A stretch of 64,000 nt of DNA from Rhodospirillaceae bacterium (GTDB lineage: Bacteria > Pseudomonadota > Alphaproteobacteria > Rhodospirillales > Rhodospirillaceae). The translations under genes and the position numbers were made by a program. A model generated the notes under the pieces. That model was given only the letters and a program-made list of their open reading frames with translations, ran no database searches and had not been told where the DNA came from. The first letter of the stretch is position 1, and every line of letters begins with the position of its first letter. The DNA is taken from positions 117,143 to 181,142 of the forward strand of contig JAPKDQ010000006.1 of the NCBI GenBank assembly GCA_028822445.1, in the 5' to 3' direction. Of this stretch, positions 28,794 through 38,443 are shown piece after piece.

Positions 28794-29107
28794 GGCTGGG
28801 TTCTAATTCATAGTAAGCATGTTTATTTCGACCCAAGATGGAGTGTGTCAGCCCGCCTGTAAACACGAAATGTGGTAGATTTCATGGAAAGTAGATGATT
28901 CTCCGTCTGTTTAACTACCTATAATTATCCTGGCTCAATACCCAAAAAGCGTCATTATAATTCACATTACAAAGCAGGACCTACCTTAGTCCTTGTCCAA
29001 CGCCAGTTGCTGCAGCCAAGATCCCTATCTGATCAATGGCCTCCCATGCACACTTTACTTCACTTAATCTATCCCACGTGGAATGCCAGAGCATGCCGGG
29101 TCTAACG
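28794..29107. other. 314-base stretch between recO and parC
   Basis: It likely contains the parC promoter. A 37-codon minus-strand frame from ATG 29094 to TAG 28981 lies just after recO and reads like a protein in part (WDRLSEVKCAWEAIDQIG), but it has no ribosome site and no family I recognise. No hairpin terminator or RNA gene is evident. Confidence 0.5.
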
Positions 29108-29833
29108 CTACTTCGCGACGATCGCCCGCAACCTTTGCCTAGCATCCGGTAATGTCTTCTGATGCGGAGCGCACAAATGCCGCTCTAGAAAGAAACCGGT
29201 GAGATCTAAGCCCGCGACAACATCATCCACGCTCGATTGCTCCGGTGTCTCCGTACGCAGAAATGGTGGCAGGTCGCGGAGCTGACCCTTATACGGAATA
29301 CCCGCGTTGCGTGACACAGCTCGTCCACTTTTCGGGGATACATAAATTAGATCTTCGGTCACACCGGTTGCCGCGCAGGAACTCAGATCCAAACCAAAGC
29401 CAAGCTCATTGAGCAGATGCATCTCCCACAGGACATAATCAGCCGGCCAGCCCGGCTCACCCAAGGTCTCTAGGAGGTGGCAGGCTTGTTGATAGGCCAA
29501 AGGGTGCACTTCCCTCTCTGGTAGCACTGCTTCTGCCATCGCACACACCGCCGTCATGGCCGTGAGCATCATACGATCGTGCAATGCGCCAGCCACGAAC
29601 ATACGGTCTGGCTCACAGACGAACATCCCCAAGTGATCCTCCAGCCGTGCCCGCCATCGCACATGCAAGCGATTACCTGGCTGATAAAGCCCCCTCGCTC
29701 TTCGCCCTGCCCCACCCTTAACAACACCAGCGTGGTGACCATGTTGTTCGGTTAGCGCATGCAAAATAATATCATGCTCGCCGTGCTTACGCACGGAGAG
29801 CACCAAACCTAGATCGGTCCATTCCACTGCCAT
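29108..29833 (-). CDS. recO: DNA repair protein RecO
   Basis: RecO loads RecA onto SSB-coated single-stranded DNA with RecR and anneals complementary strands. The 241-residue protein has the N-terminal OB fold (WTDLGLVLSVRKHGEHDIILHALTEQHG) and the alphaproteobacterial C-terminal pattern LSSCAATGVTEDLIYVSPKSGRAV. It then has the typical PPFL. It belongs to the lepB-rnc-era-recO run, though 164 bases separate it from era. Confidence 0.94.
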   Translation of the reverse strand: MAVEWTDLGLVLSVRKHGEHDIILHALTEQHGHHAGVVKGGAGRRARGLYQPGNRLHVRWRARLEDHLGMFVCEPDRMFVAGALHDRMMLTAMTAVCAMAEAVLPEREVHPLAYQQACHLLETLGEPGWPADYVLWEMHLLNELGFGLDLSSCAATGVTEDLIYVSPKSGRAVSRNAGIPYKGQLRDLPPFLRTETPEQSSVDDVVAGLDLTGFFLERHLCAPHQKTLPDARQRLRAIVAK

Positions 29834-29997
29834 AGAGAGGGTTTACCCCAAATCAGGAAGAAAGGTGAGCCCCGATCCCTTTATAATGTAAACAACAGCA
29901 GTGCCTCGCGGAGCAGACCGAAACAGACCTACCCCCAGGGGGTCTAACACTTACCTGTAAACTAAAAAATTAAAAATACTGCCGTAATGAAACCCCG

Positions 29998-30927
29998 TTA
30001 GGCGTCGAAGTCGAGCCCCCAGGCTGAGTAATGCGCCCGGCGTTCACGCCATTTAGGTTCCACCTTAACATGAAGGAACAGATGAAGCCGTCGTCCTAGC
30101 AAAGCTTCCAGCTCGATACGCGCTTGCTCACCAACCGCTTTTATAGCTTTCCCGCCCTTGCCCAGCACGATCGGTTTTTGACTATCACGTGTCACATAGA
30201 TGGTCTGATCAATCCTTGCGCTACCGTCCTTGAATTCTTTCCACGTCTCCGTTTCAACAGCGCAGTCGTAGGGCAACTCTTGCCTGAGTGCCATAAACAA
30301 CTTTTCGCGCGTAATCTCAGCGGCCAGTAGCCGCTGCGGCATGTCCGAGACATCATCCTCAGGGTAAAGCCATGGGCTTACCGGCATCGAAGCAGCCAAG
30401 ACGTCGAGAATTTTGTCTGTCCCATCCCCCGATAGCGCCGAGACCATAAAGGTCTCCGTGAAACCTAACGCTTCGTTGAGCCAGGTGGTGATTTCGAGCA
30501 ACCTGTCCTTCTTAGCCGCATCAACTTTATTGACCACGAGCATAACGGGCCTCGGGTCCTTTTTTTGGCGTTTTGAAAGAGAGTTTAAAATGGCTTTAGT
30601 ATTATCTTCAATGGCGCGCGCACCATCAACCACAAGCAGCACCACATCCGCATCTTGTGCACCGGACCACGCCACAGAAACCATCGCGCGCTCGAGACGA
30701 CGGGTCGCCCCTTCAAAAATGCCTGGCGTATCAACAAATACAATCTGACTACCCCCTTCGAGGGCTATACCGCGCACAATTGTGCGAGTGGTTTGCACTT
30801 TTGGGGAAACGATAGACACCTTGGTACCTACGAGAGAATTAACCAGTGTCGACTTGCCGGCATTGGGCGCGCCCAAAACGGCAACGAAACCACACCGCGT
30901 TTCATCTGGAATTTGACCGGCACTCAT
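29998..30927 (-). CDS. era: GTPase Era
   Basis: Era is an essential GTPase that binds the 3' end of 16S rRNA and helps 30S assembly. The 309-residue protein has G1 GAPNAGKSTL near residue 20, G3 DTPGIF, G4 NKVDAAK and the C-terminal KH domain with IVLGKGGKAIKAVGEQARIELE. The length is usual. Its ATG overlaps the rnc stop by four bases (30927-30924), so rnc and era are coupled, the classic arrangement. Confidence 0.96.
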   Translation of the reverse strand: MSAGQIPDETRCGFVAVLGAPNAGKSTLVNSLVGTKVSIVSPKVQTTRTIVRGIALEGGSQIVFVDTPGIFEGATRRLERAMVSVAWSGAQDADVVLLVVDGARAIEDNTKAILNSLSKRQKKDPRPVMLVVNKVDAAKKDRLLEITTWLNEALGFTETFMVSALSGDGTDKILDVLAASMPVSPWLYPEDDVSDMPQRLLAAEITREKLFMALRQELPYDCAVETETWKEFKDGSARIDQTIYVTRDSQKPIVLGKGGKAIKAVGEQARIELEALLGRRLHLFLHVKVEPKWRERRAHYSAWGLDFDA

Positions 30928-31607
30928 TCTGATAAACCTTTTAGCATTAATCCCGCTGCCGCCTGAGTGGCAACTCGTTTGGATGCGCCATTCCCAATCA
31001 TAGGCTCACATCCTTCGACAGAGACTGACATTTGAAATTCTGGTGCATGAGCTGGTCCGGTGCTTTCAACAAGCGTGTAAATTGGTAAAGGAAGGCCTCG
31101 TCCCTGAGCCCATTCTTGGAGAGATGTTTTAGCATCTTTAGGAGCCGTCACTGCGGCTTCCATTAACGGCCGCCAGTACCGAATGATAAAACTTTTGGCT
31201 GCCCCTATGCCCGCATCGATATAAATCGCGCCAATCAGAGCTTCACAGGCATTGGATGCTATGCTTGCTGTCCTATGCTCTAGATCACCTTCACTGCCGC
31301 CCACCTTTATATAGCTGGTTAGGGTCAACTGTTCTGCGACCTCAAACAACGTCTCGCGACTGACCAAGGATGACAAACGGCGCGCTAGACTACCTTCAGG
31401 CTCACCTGAAAAATGCGAGTAAAGCAATTCAGCAATACACAATCCAAGCACACGATCGCCAAGGAACTCCAATCTCTCATTGGTCAATTCTGGTGCCGTT
31501 ACCGCACTATCAATCGTAGAACTGCGATGCGTCAGCGCGAGGTCAAGCAAAGCCTTGTCTTGAAACGTGTGCTCTATACGGCGTTCAAGATCGGCCGTCT
31601 CTGTCAT
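30924..31607 (-). CDS. rnc: ribonuclease III
   Basis: RNase III cleaves double-stranded RNA in rRNA and mRNA processing. The 227-residue protein has the catalytic signature NERLEFLGDRVLGL at about residues 42-55, a second acidic site at ACEALIGAIYIDAG, and a C-terminal double-stranded-RNA-binding domain from about 157, including LQEWAQGRGLPLPIY. It is 9 bases downstream of lepB and overlaps era. Confidence 0.96.
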   Translation of the reverse strand: MTETADLERRIEHTFQDKALLDLALTHRSSTIDSAVTAPELTNERLEFLGDRVLGLCIAELLYSHFSGEPEGSLARRLSSLVSRETLFEVAEQLTLTSYIKVGGSEGDLEHRTASIASNACEALIGAIYIDAGIGAAKSFIIRYWRPLMEAAVTAPKDAKTSLQEWAQGRGLPLPIYTLVESTGPAHAPEFQMSVSVEGCEPMIGNGASKRVATQAAAGLMLKGLSE

Positions 31608-31616
31608 ATCGAAGAA

Positions 31617-32372
31617 CTAATTGAGAGCATCGAAGACCCGAGTAAATCGAATTGCTGTTGGCCATTTCCAAAATTCAAAAATCGAGGCTGTTCCGTCTGT
31701 TGAGAAGAAGAGGAATTCTGCGCGGCCGACGAGATTCTCAGCTGGCACAAATCCGACCTGACTCCGGCTATCTTCAGAATTATCACGGTTGTCACCCATC
31801 ATAAAGTAGTGACCATCGGGCACCGCGTACACCCGCGTGTTATCAAAACGCCGGTTGTCGCCTTCTTCCAAAATAAGGTGTTCTCTGCCACCTGGAAGAG
31901 TTTCCGTAAACTGAGCAACTCGAATTTGGCTGCCATACGGATTCCGATAGACGAAATCATCAACCCGCTCGCGCTCAACCATTTCTCCGTTGATAAAAAG
32001 GCGTCCATCTTGAACTTGAAGCGTATCGCCCGGCAAGCCAATCACGCGCTTGATATAGTCCGTCTTATTGTCCCGGGGGAGCTTAAAAACGACAACATCT
32101 CCTCGTTCAGGAGTACCCGATAGAACGCGGCCAGAGAACGGCATGAAGCTCAGCGGAAATGAATGGCGGCTATAGCCATAAGAATACTTAGATACAAAAA
32201 GGTAGTCGCCGATCAAAAGCGTCGGGCGCATCGAACCAGAAGGTATATTGAAGGGCTCATAGGCGAAGGTCCGTATCGCCAAGGCGACCAGAATTGCATA
32301 GAAAATAGTAGCAATGGTTTCCCAGAAGCCATCTTCTTTCTTCTTTGACCTGGCTCGGGTATTTTCTGACAC
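31617..32372 (-). CDS. lepB: signal peptidase I
   Basis: LepB removes signal peptides from secreted proteins at the outer face of the inner membrane. The 251-residue protein has one N-terminal membrane helix (TIATIFYAILVALAIRTFAYEPF region). The catalytic Ser is in IPSGSMRPTL and the catalytic Lys in DYIKRVIGLPGD; the C-terminal box GDNRDNSEDSR completes the family pattern. It lies between acpS and rnc, the common order. Downstream users in this window include the signal peptides of the TonB receptor and the secreted 58848 protein. Confidence 0.96.
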   Translation of the reverse strand: MSENTRARSKKKEDGFWETIATIFYAILVALAIRTFAYEPFNIPSGSMRPTLLIGDYLFVSKYSYGYSRHSFPLSFMPFSGRVLSGTPERGDVVVFKLPRDNKTDYIKRVIGLPGDTLQVQDGRLFINGEMVERERVDDFVYRNPYGSQIRVAQFTETLPGGREHLILEEGDNRRFDNTRVYAVPDGHYFMMGDNRDNSEDSRSQVGFVPAENLVGRAEFLFFSTDGTASIFEFWKWPTAIRFTRVFDALN

Positions 32373-32487
32373 GATAGGTGGGCTACCTTCTATTAGGAAA
32401 AAACGTTAGGCCAAACTAAGTTGACCGCTAATTGTTAGCGGATAAAACCGACCAAGTCGCAATGTGTCAACCTACAGGCTTGTAAGA

Positions 32488-32913
32488 TTAGCCAGGATTG
32501 GTAATTTTCGGGACTGCAGTGATGATCACCAGAGCCTCTGCTAGGGGGTATTCGTCCGTTATGGTCAATTCCACGCGGGCTTCCATCCCTTCCGGAATCA
32601 TTGACTCAAGCCTTTCAGCGGCCCCCCCTGTCATATGAACCGTTGGCTTGCCTGATGGTAAATTGATCACCCCTAGGTCTCTCCAATACACACCTTGACG
32701 AAAGCCAGTCCCTAAAGCCTTGGACGCAGCTTCCTTCGCTGCGTACCGTTTTGCGTATGTTGCCGCGTAGGCTTGACCGGATCCCTTACGGCGGTTTGCC
32801 TTTGCCTGCTCGACATCGGTGTAAATCCTCTCAATAAACCGGTCACCGAAACGCTGCAGCGTTTTCTCTATTCTGCGGATATCTATGAGGTCGTTGCCAA
32901 GACCAAGGATCAT
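32488..32913 (-). CDS. acpS: holo-ACP synthase
   Basis: AcpS attaches 4'-phosphopantetheine from CoA to apo-ACP. The 141-residue protein has the start [18 protein letters not shown], with the metal-binding Asp, and the second motif [19 protein letters not shown] with its Glu. Both are complete. It overlaps pdxJ by four bases (32913-32910) and precedes lepB by 115 bases. Confidence 0.95.
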   Translation of the reverse strand: MILGLGNDLIDIRRIEKTLQRFGDRFIERIYTDVEQAKANRRKGSGQAYAATYAKRYAAKEAASKALGTGFRQGVYWRDLGVINLPSGKPTVHMTGGAAERLESMIPEGMEARVELTITDEYPLAEALVIITAVPKITNPG

Positions 32914-33674
32914 TGTCCGCTCCCCGTAGTTGCTGCGTTTCCTGCTCGCGCGAGATCCATACGATTTCGCATATCCTGAATGGCGTCAGCGAGACCAATA
33001 TAGATGGCCTCACCAACCAGGAAATGCCCAATGTTAAGTTCCAATAGTGTGGGAATAGCCGCGATAGGTCCGACCGTTTCGAAGCTAATGCCATGCCCCG
33101 CGTGACACTCTAGGCCGAGCTCGTCCGCTTTAGCAGCAGCCTCAACCAGTCTTTGGTAATGATGATCTCTTGTCGCGGCATCCTTCGCATCACAATACGC
33201 ACCGACATGTAGTTCAATGACCTGAGCACCTAGCTCAGCCGCTGCACTAACCTGGATGAGATCTGGCTCCACAAACAAAGACACGCGAATACCGGCTTCC
33301 CCCATCTCACTAACAAATCGTGACAAGTGATTATAGCCTCCGGCAGCATCTAGGCCACCTTCCGTCGTTCGCTCTTCTCGCTTCTCCGGGACAATACAGG
33401 CCGCGAATGGCTTATAACGAAGAGAGATATCTAACATCTCATCGGTTGCTGCCATTTCGAGATTTAGAGGTAGCTCAATTTCCTTGAGTAATCTCTCGAT
33501 GTCGGAATCTGAGATGTGTCGGCGATCCTCGCGCAAATGTGCGGTGATGCCATCGGCTCCAGCGTTTGCAGCAAGCACAGCAGCCCTTACCGGGTCTGGA
33601 TGATTTCCACCGCGCGCGTTTCTGATGGTCGCAACATGATCAATATTTACGCCCAACCGAAGTTCATTTGTCAT
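32910..33674 (-). CDS. pdxJ: pyridoxine 5'-phosphate synthase
   Basis: PdxJ condenses 1-deoxyxylulose-5-phosphate with aminoacetone-phosphate to make vitamin B6 phosphate. The start is ATG 33674: GGAGG lies 9 bases upstream, and the codon overlaps the DUF2062 stop as ATGA. The frame extends to 33698, but those residues are not family-like. The 254-residue TIM barrel has [31 protein letters not shown] and [11 protein letters not shown]. It then has [15 protein letters not shown] near the C-terminus. PLP is used by GlyA, encoded earlier in the window. Confidence 0.96.
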   Translation of the reverse strand: MTNELRLGVNIDHVATIRNARGGNHPDPVRAAVLAANAGADGITAHLREDRRHISDSDIERLLKEIELPLNLEMAATDEMLDISLRYKPFAACIVPEKREERTTEGGLDAAGGYNHLSRFVSEMGEAGIRVSLFVEPDLIQVSAAAELGAQVIELHVGAYCDAKDAATRDHHYQRLVEAAAKADELGLECHAGHGISFETVGPIAAIPTLLELNIGHFLVGEAIYIGLADAIQDMRNRMDLARAGNAATTGSGQ

Positions 33675-34300
33675 CGTTTGAGAACCTCCGAAGTGCAAAC
33701 TACGCTTGCCTCACCATCTGCACCCTTAATATGTCTCGCCATACGGCGGGCTTTACGGCGACGTTGATACACTTCTACCAGTCGATAGAACACAAAATAC
33801 ACAATAGTTCCGGTGAGCAAGGCACATGGAATGCTGCCGACGATCATTGGCCACCATACTGGCCAGACACGTGACATGAATAACGCTCCGTCAGCCTCAA
33901 TCATTGACCGAATTAGACCTGTAAACATGTCGGTAAAATTTAACGCAACCTCCCCGCCGGGTACGCCATCACCAATCAATATACTTCCCAAATAGTAGGT
34001 TGTCAGCCAGATGACCGGAAACGTCCACGGGTTGCCAAGGATCGTTCCAAATACGGAAGCAAGGACATTGCCTCGGATGAGCCACGCGAGCCCGCTACCT
34101 AGAAATATGTGAATACCAAAAAGCGGAGTAACAGACATAGCCGCCCCGCAAGCAAAGCCAGCAGCAATTGAGTGCGGGGTTCCTGGTAGGCGGTGCAAGC
34201 GATGCCATAAATACTCGCCAGCCCTACGCCAACCAGTTCTGGGCCACAAGGAAAGCTGTGCAATCTTGATTGCGCTAGGTCGTACGCGGCGCCGAAACAT
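33671..34300 (-). CDS. DUF2062 membrane protein
   Basis: A 209-residue inner-membrane protein of the DUF2062 family, function unknown. The family core is [35 protein letters not shown], then [18 protein letters not shown] with its conserved N-P-W/T, and a third membrane segment near 165-190. A member between rsh and pdxJ is a frequent alphaproteobacterial arrangement. It starts 14 bases after the rsh stop and overlaps pdxJ. Confidence 0.85.
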   Translation of the reverse strand: MFRRRVRPSAIKIAQLSLWPRTGWRRAGEYLWHRLHRLPGTPHSIAAGFACGAAMSVTPLFGIHIFLGSGLAWLIRGNVLASVFGTILGNPWTFPVIWLTTYYLGSILIGDGVPGGEVALNFTDMFTGLIRSMIEADGALFMSRVWPVWWPMIVGSIPCALLTGTIVYFVFYRLVEVYQRRRKARRMARHIKGADGEASVVCTSEVLKR

Positions 34301-34314
34301 TCTGACCGAAACTC

Positions 34315-36456
34315 CTATCCGCGGGCGCGCTCAACCGAATTAATTACTGGAGACGCACGCAGCGCAGCAATAATATTAGTCAAGTGTTTGACGCTTGTAA
34401 CCTCAATGTCGAGGGCCATTTCAAAAAAATCATTCGAGCGGTTTACGATCCGAAGATTCGAGATATTACCCATGTTTTCTGCGATAGCCGTAGAAAGCCC
34501 ACCAAGACTGCCAGGTTCATTGAGCACGATCAGGTTTACCCTTCCAAGAAGCATCTCTCCGGTTTTTTTGGCATCCCAAATAATATCTAGCCACTGATCT
34601 GGCTCATCATCCAGACTGATGAGTGATTCACAATCAATCGTATGCACATCAACACCCTTACCCGCCTGCAGAATTCCGACAATGCGATCTCCCGGTAACG
34701 GATGACAGCATTCAGACAAATGTACAGAGAGGCCAGGGGTCAAGCCTTTAATTGGTATAGCATTTTCTTCGTCACCGAAGTTGCTGCGCCTAGCCTTAGA
34801 AATATTGACGACGTTTGCCTCAGAATCTGCCTTTGCTCCGGGATAAACAGCTTCAAGAACTTGCCGTGCCATGAGTTGACCATCACCAATCCCAGCGTAG
34901 ATGTCACTGCGATCATGCAAATCTAACTTTTTACAAGCCGCATCCAACCCATCGTCTGTTACGTCATAGCCTTCTTTAGAAAACAATTTAGAGAGGATTT
35001 CCTTACCCAGCTTAGCGTATTCGTCATGGGCTTCCAATCGAACACGTCTCCGAATATGGGCACGCGCCTTACCTGTTACAACAAACCCCTCCCATTCAGG
35101 AGAAGGCTTCTGTGCCTCCGAGCAAACAATCTCAACTTGATCTCCAGTCTGAAGCTTTATGCGTAATGGTACGATGCGACCGTTCACTTTCGCGCCAACA
35201 CACGTATCCCCGATCTCAGTATGAACGGCATAGGCAAAATCAACCGGGCCCCCACCTTTCGGCAAAGCAATCAGTTCGCCCTTCGGGGTGAAACAGAATA
35301 TTTGATCCTGGAACATCTCAAGCTTCGTATGCTCAAGAAACTCTTCAGGAGATTGCGCATGCTCTAGAATCTCGAGCAGTTCGCGCAGCCAGCTGTATTG
35401 ACTGCCAGCCACATCACCTAGGTCCCCTTTGTACCTCCAGTGGGCTGCAACACCGAGTTCAGCAACCTCATGCATCGTATGTGTACGAATTTGCACTTCA
35501 ATGCGGAGCTTCGCAGGCCCAATCACACTAGTGTGTATAGACTGATACCCGTTTCGCTTTGGTGTGGAGATGTAATCCTTAAACCGGCCGGGCACGGTTC
35601 TATACGCAGCATGAATGATACCAAGGGCCCGGTAACAATCGGCAGGGTCATCGACCATAATTCGAAACGCCATGATGTCTGACAACTGTTCGAAACTAAC
35701 ATCTTGGGTTTGCATCTTGCACCAGATCGAATACGGCAACTTCTCACGACCTGATACATACCCATTCATATCGGCAGCTTGGATGGTTTGATCAAGCTCA
35801 TCCATTATTCGCCCGACTAAATCACCCCCCCCACGTTCCAAGAATCTCAGGCGCGCAAGAACCGATGCTCGCGCTTCTGGATGGAGTTCTGCGAAAGCCA
35901 AGTCTTCAAGTTCGCTCTTAATATCCTGCATCCCTAGTCTCTCAGCGAGAGGTGCATAGATCTCCATCGTTTCTAGGGCAATCGACTTCCGTTTCTCTCG
36001 TTTAGAAATATGATTAAGGGTTCGCATATTGTGCAGTCGGTCAGCTAACTTAACTAACAAGACGCGAATATCTTCCGACATGGCCAACAGAAGCTTCCGG
36101 AAATTTTCGGCCTGCTTCGCTTCAACATTCTGGAGTTGAATGCGCGTCAACTTGGTCACACCATCAACAAGGCGACCAACTTCCAAGCCAAATAACTCAG
36201 AAATTTCTTCGATCGTCGCGCCCGTATCCTCCACCGTGTCATGCAACAAAGCCGTAACAATCGAGGCCGTATCGAGACGGTAGTTGGTTAGAATTCCTGC
36301 AACCTCTATGGGATGAGAGAAATACGGATCACCAGAGGCACGCATCTGAGATCCATGCATCTTCATCGCATAAACGTAGGCGCGGTTAATCGCACCCTCG
36401 TCCGCATTTGGGTCGTAAGACTTTACACGTTCAACCAGTTCAAACTGGCGCAGCAT
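34315..36456 (-). CDS. rsh: bifunctional (p)ppGpp synthetase/hydrolase
   Basis: The single alphaproteobacterial RelA/SpoT homologue controls (p)ppGpp in the stringent response. I chose ATG 36456 (713 residues); an open frame to 36498 adds 14 atypical residues. In order, it has the HD hydrolase domain (HDTVEDT and the DRLHNMRTL block), the synthetase domain (RFKDYISTPKRNGYQSIHT), a TGS domain near the middle, and a C-terminal ACT domain ending NSVERARG. Both catalytic domains look intact. It follows rpoZ beyond a strong terminator, so it needs its own promoter or readthrough. Confidence 0.95.
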   Translation of the reverse strand: MLRQFELVERVKSYDPNADEGAINRAYVYAMKMHGSQMRASGDPYFSHPIEVAGILTNYRLDTASIVTALLHDTVEDTGATIEEISELFGLEVGRLVDGVTKLTRIQLQNVEAKQAENFRKLLLAMSEDIRVLLVKLADRLHNMRTLNHISKREKRKSIALETMEIYAPLAERLGMQDIKSELEDLAFAELHPEARASVLARLRFLERGGGDLVGRIMDELDQTIQAADMNGYVSGREKLPYSIWCKMQTQDVSFEQLSDIMAFRIMVDDPADCYRALGIIHAAYRTVPGRFKDYISTPKRNGYQSIHTSVIGPAKLRIEVQIRTHTMHEVAELGVAAHWRYKGDLGDVAGSQYSWLRELLEILEHAQSPEEFLEHTKLEMFQDQIFCFTPKGELIALPKGGGPVDFAYAVHTEIGDTCVGAKVNGRIVPLRIKLQTGDQVEIVCSEAQKPSPEWEGFVVTGKARAHIRRRVRLEAHDEYAKLGKEILSKLFSKEGYDVTDDGLDAACKKLDLHDRSDIYAGIGDGQLMARQVLEAVYPGAKADSEANVVNISKARRSNFGDEENAIPIKGLTPGLSVHLSECCHPLPGDRIVGILQAGKGVDVHTIDCESLISLDDEPDQWLDIIWDAKKTGEMLLGRVNLIVLNEPGSLGGLSTAIAENMGNISNLRIVNRSNDFFEMALDIEVTSVKHLTNIIAALRASPVINSVERARG

Positions 36457-36531
36457 GGTCTGTGACACCTCCGTTTTATTACATATACATAATAGCACAA
36501 CAGTCGAGCCAAAAGGCCATCACACAAAGAA

Positions 36532-36563
36532 AAACCGCGCCTCAGAAGAGCTGGGCGCGGTTT
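36532..36563 (-). terminator. rho-independent terminator after rpoZ
   Basis: AAACCGCGCC and GGGCGCGGTTT pair over a loop of about ten bases. On the minus strand the stem ends in TTTTTCTTT. It is 28 bases past the rpoZ stop and 76 bases before the rsh start, so it separates these genes or attenuates rsh. Confidence 0.9.
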
Positions 36564-36591
36564 AGAATTTAGTCTCTGCCTTGACTGGAGC

Positions 36592-37020
36592 TTAACTACC
36601 TTTTTGGAATACTCCAGCTTCTTCGCTAGTCACGTCTTCATAGCTAACGGTTGGATGGTCATCATCGCCACCACTACTCTTGATCGTCATCCCCGCTGCA
36701 GCAGCAACCTCATCCGTGTATTCCTGATTTTCGCCGCTCAAATTACGACCATCAGAGATCAGATCAAAGGCGTCTTCTACTGGCTCATCCACTTCAACAT
36801 GGCGCTGCATGCTTTGAATCACGTCGTTGACCAAAACGGTAGGCACAACTTTGTCTTCAGCAATTTCACGAAGTGCTACAACTGGGTTCTTATCATTCTT
36901 CCGGTCCACCAATGGTTCTGCACCAGCGGAGATTTCACGAGATCTCTGGGAGGCAACAACGACCAACTCAAACCGGTTCCGAACCTTAACGACGCAATCT
37001 TCAACAGTGACGCGAGCCAT
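36592..37020 (-). CDS. rpoZ: RNA polymerase omega subunit
   Basis: Omega aids assembly and stability of RNA polymerase and is part of a ppGpp site. The 142-residue protein has the standard start MARVTVEDCVVKVRNRFELVVVASQRSREISAG. It then has the conserved KNPVVALREIAE region, followed by a long acidic C-terminal tail common in alphaproteobacteria (E. coli omega has 90 residues). It lies upstream of rsh. Confidence 0.95.
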   Translation of the reverse strand: MARVTVEDCVVKVRNRFELVVVASQRSREISAGAEPLVDRKNDKNPVVALREIAEDKVVPTVLVNDVIQSMQRHVEVDEPVEDAFDLISDGRNLSGENQEYTDEVAAAAGMTIKSSGGDDDHPTVSYEDVTSEEAGVFQKGS

Positions 37021-37185
37021 AAAGGGTTCCTGTCTAATGGGGTTGAATCAGAACTGGCGCCGGCCTAAGCGGCAGTCTCAAATGTAACAATCCAACAAAT
37101 GGATCTAGAGTTGAGGTTTGTTTAGTGAGAAAGCGGCTCAAAAACAAGGTTTTTTAGTACCAAAATTCAGCTCTAAGGCTTTATT

Positions 37186-37671
37186 TTATGAAATACGCCG
37201 AATTACGCCGCCATCTGGGAGTTTTGAAATGAGGGCATCGATCCCCTTACCAGACACCGGGTGAAGCCATTGCGGTACAATATCTCTTAGAGGAAACAAT
37301 ACGAAACCACGGTTTTCGAGCCTCGGGTGAGGTAGAATAGGGGGGCCTTGTTCAACACGCCCGTTAAAATCAAGGACATCCAAATCAAGCGTTCGAGCGG
37401 CATTGAGCTCACCACGTTCCCGTTCATAGACGTCTTCAATGGATAGCAAGACCTTTAATGTCTCCTTGGGAGACCTGTCCGTATCAATCACAACGGCACC
37501 ATTCACATACAGAGGTTGGTCAGAGGCTGGCACTGGAGCTGTTTCATACCAATGGGACCTATCCAGCACAATTAGTCCATGGTTAGCAAACTGATCCAGC
37601 GCATCCATCAGGGTCTTAATCGGTGCTCCAATCTTACTTGGTAGATTAGCTCCTAGCGCAATCGCAATCAC
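37186..37671 (-). CDS. folK: 2-amino-4-hydroxy-6-hydroxymethyldihydropteridine pyrophosphokinase
   Basis: FolK pyrophosphorylates the pterin in folate synthesis. The 161-residue protein starts MIAIALGANLPSKIGAP, with the typical GxNxG-like beginning reading GANLPS. It has the middle segment SHWYETAPVPASDQPLYVNGAV and the metal motif ARTLDLDVLDFNG. The pattern LPHPRLENRGFVLFPLRDI is complete. The gene is 165 bases upstream of rpoZ's end region on the same strand and divergent from the glycosylase. Confidence 0.94.
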   Translation of the reverse strand: MIAIALGANLPSKIGAPIKTLMDALDQFANHGLIVLDRSHWYETAPVPASDQPLYVNGAVVIDTDRSPKETLKVLLSIEDVYERERGELNAARTLDLDVLDFNGRVEQGPPILPHPRLENRGFVLFPLRDIVPQWLHPVSGKGIDALISKLPDGGVIRRIS

Positions 37672-37810
37672 TAATACTACTCCCAGAATGTTAAAACCTA
37701 GTATAGCAGCGCGATCATCGCCGCTGTATCAACACCTTGATAGTTTAAATTAAACGCAGACACGAGACTGGAATAGCTGATGATGACAACAATAAGTGTG
37801 GCTTAGATCT

Positions 37811-38440
37811 ATGACTAAAGCACCTACAGACCCACCCCTAGATTGCTCAAGATGTCCGCGTTTAGTCGTATTTCGAGAAACGAACAAAAAGTTACACCCA
37901 GATTGGTTCAATGCTCCAGTACCTGCCTTCGGTCCCAGCACGTGTAAATTGCTTATTGTTGGCTTGGCGCCCGGGCTGCAAGGGGCAAACAGAACAGGAC
38001 GCCCGTTCACTGGTGATTATGCCGGTGACCTCCTTTATCCAACACTGTTGAAATTCGGTTGGGCAGAGGGAACCTATGGCCAGTCGCCTGACGACGATTT
38101 AACGCTTAAAGAATGCCGTGTGACCAACGCCGTGCGCTGCGTTCCGCCACAAAACAAACCTATTGGTGCAGAACAAAGCAATTGCCGCTCTTACCTCATC
38201 GATGAGTTCGAAAACCTGGAAAACCTCATGACGATCTTAGCTCTAGGCCGTATTGCCCACGACGCCGTTATAACAACGCTCGGGCTAAAGAAATCAGCCT
38301 ATCCATTTGGACACGCAGCTCAGCACGCACTTCCGGACGGACGAACCCTGACCGACAGCTACCACTGCTCCCGCTACAACCTAAACACCCGCCGGCTAAC
38401 GAAAGAAATGTTTGAGGAGGTCTTTAAAGCAATCGACTAA
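37811..38440 (+). CDS. family 5 uracil-DNA glycosylase (UdgB-type)
   Basis: A base-excision repair enzyme for uracil and other deaminated bases. The 209-residue protein has a CSRCPRL start and the first active-site motif GLAPGLQGANRTGRPFTGD, which is the family 5 form lacking the polar catalytic residue of families 1 and 4. The second motif is DSYHCSRYNLNTRRLT. Cysteines for an iron-sulfur cluster are present near the N-terminus and in the middle (CRVTNAVRC). ATG 37811 is preferred; GTG 37796 is in frame. It converges with the peroxidase gene with a three-base gap. Confidence 0.87.
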   Translation: MTKAPTDPPLDCSRCPRLVVFRETNKKLHPDWFNAPVPAFGPSTCKLLIVGLAPGLQGANRTGRPFTGDYAGDLLYPTLLKFGWAEGTYGQSPDDDLTLKECRVTNAVRCVPPQNKPIGAEQSNCRSYLIDEFENLENLMTILALGRIAHDAVITTLGLKKSAYPFGHAAQHALPDGRTLTDSYHCSRYNLNTRRLTKEMFEEVFKAID

Positions 38441-38443
38441 GCC

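Noticed and set aside
28981..29094. 37-codon minus-strand frame after recO (WDRLSEVKCAWEAIDQIG)
   Set aside because: Fairly protein-like, but it has no ribosome site, no homologue I recognise and is very short.
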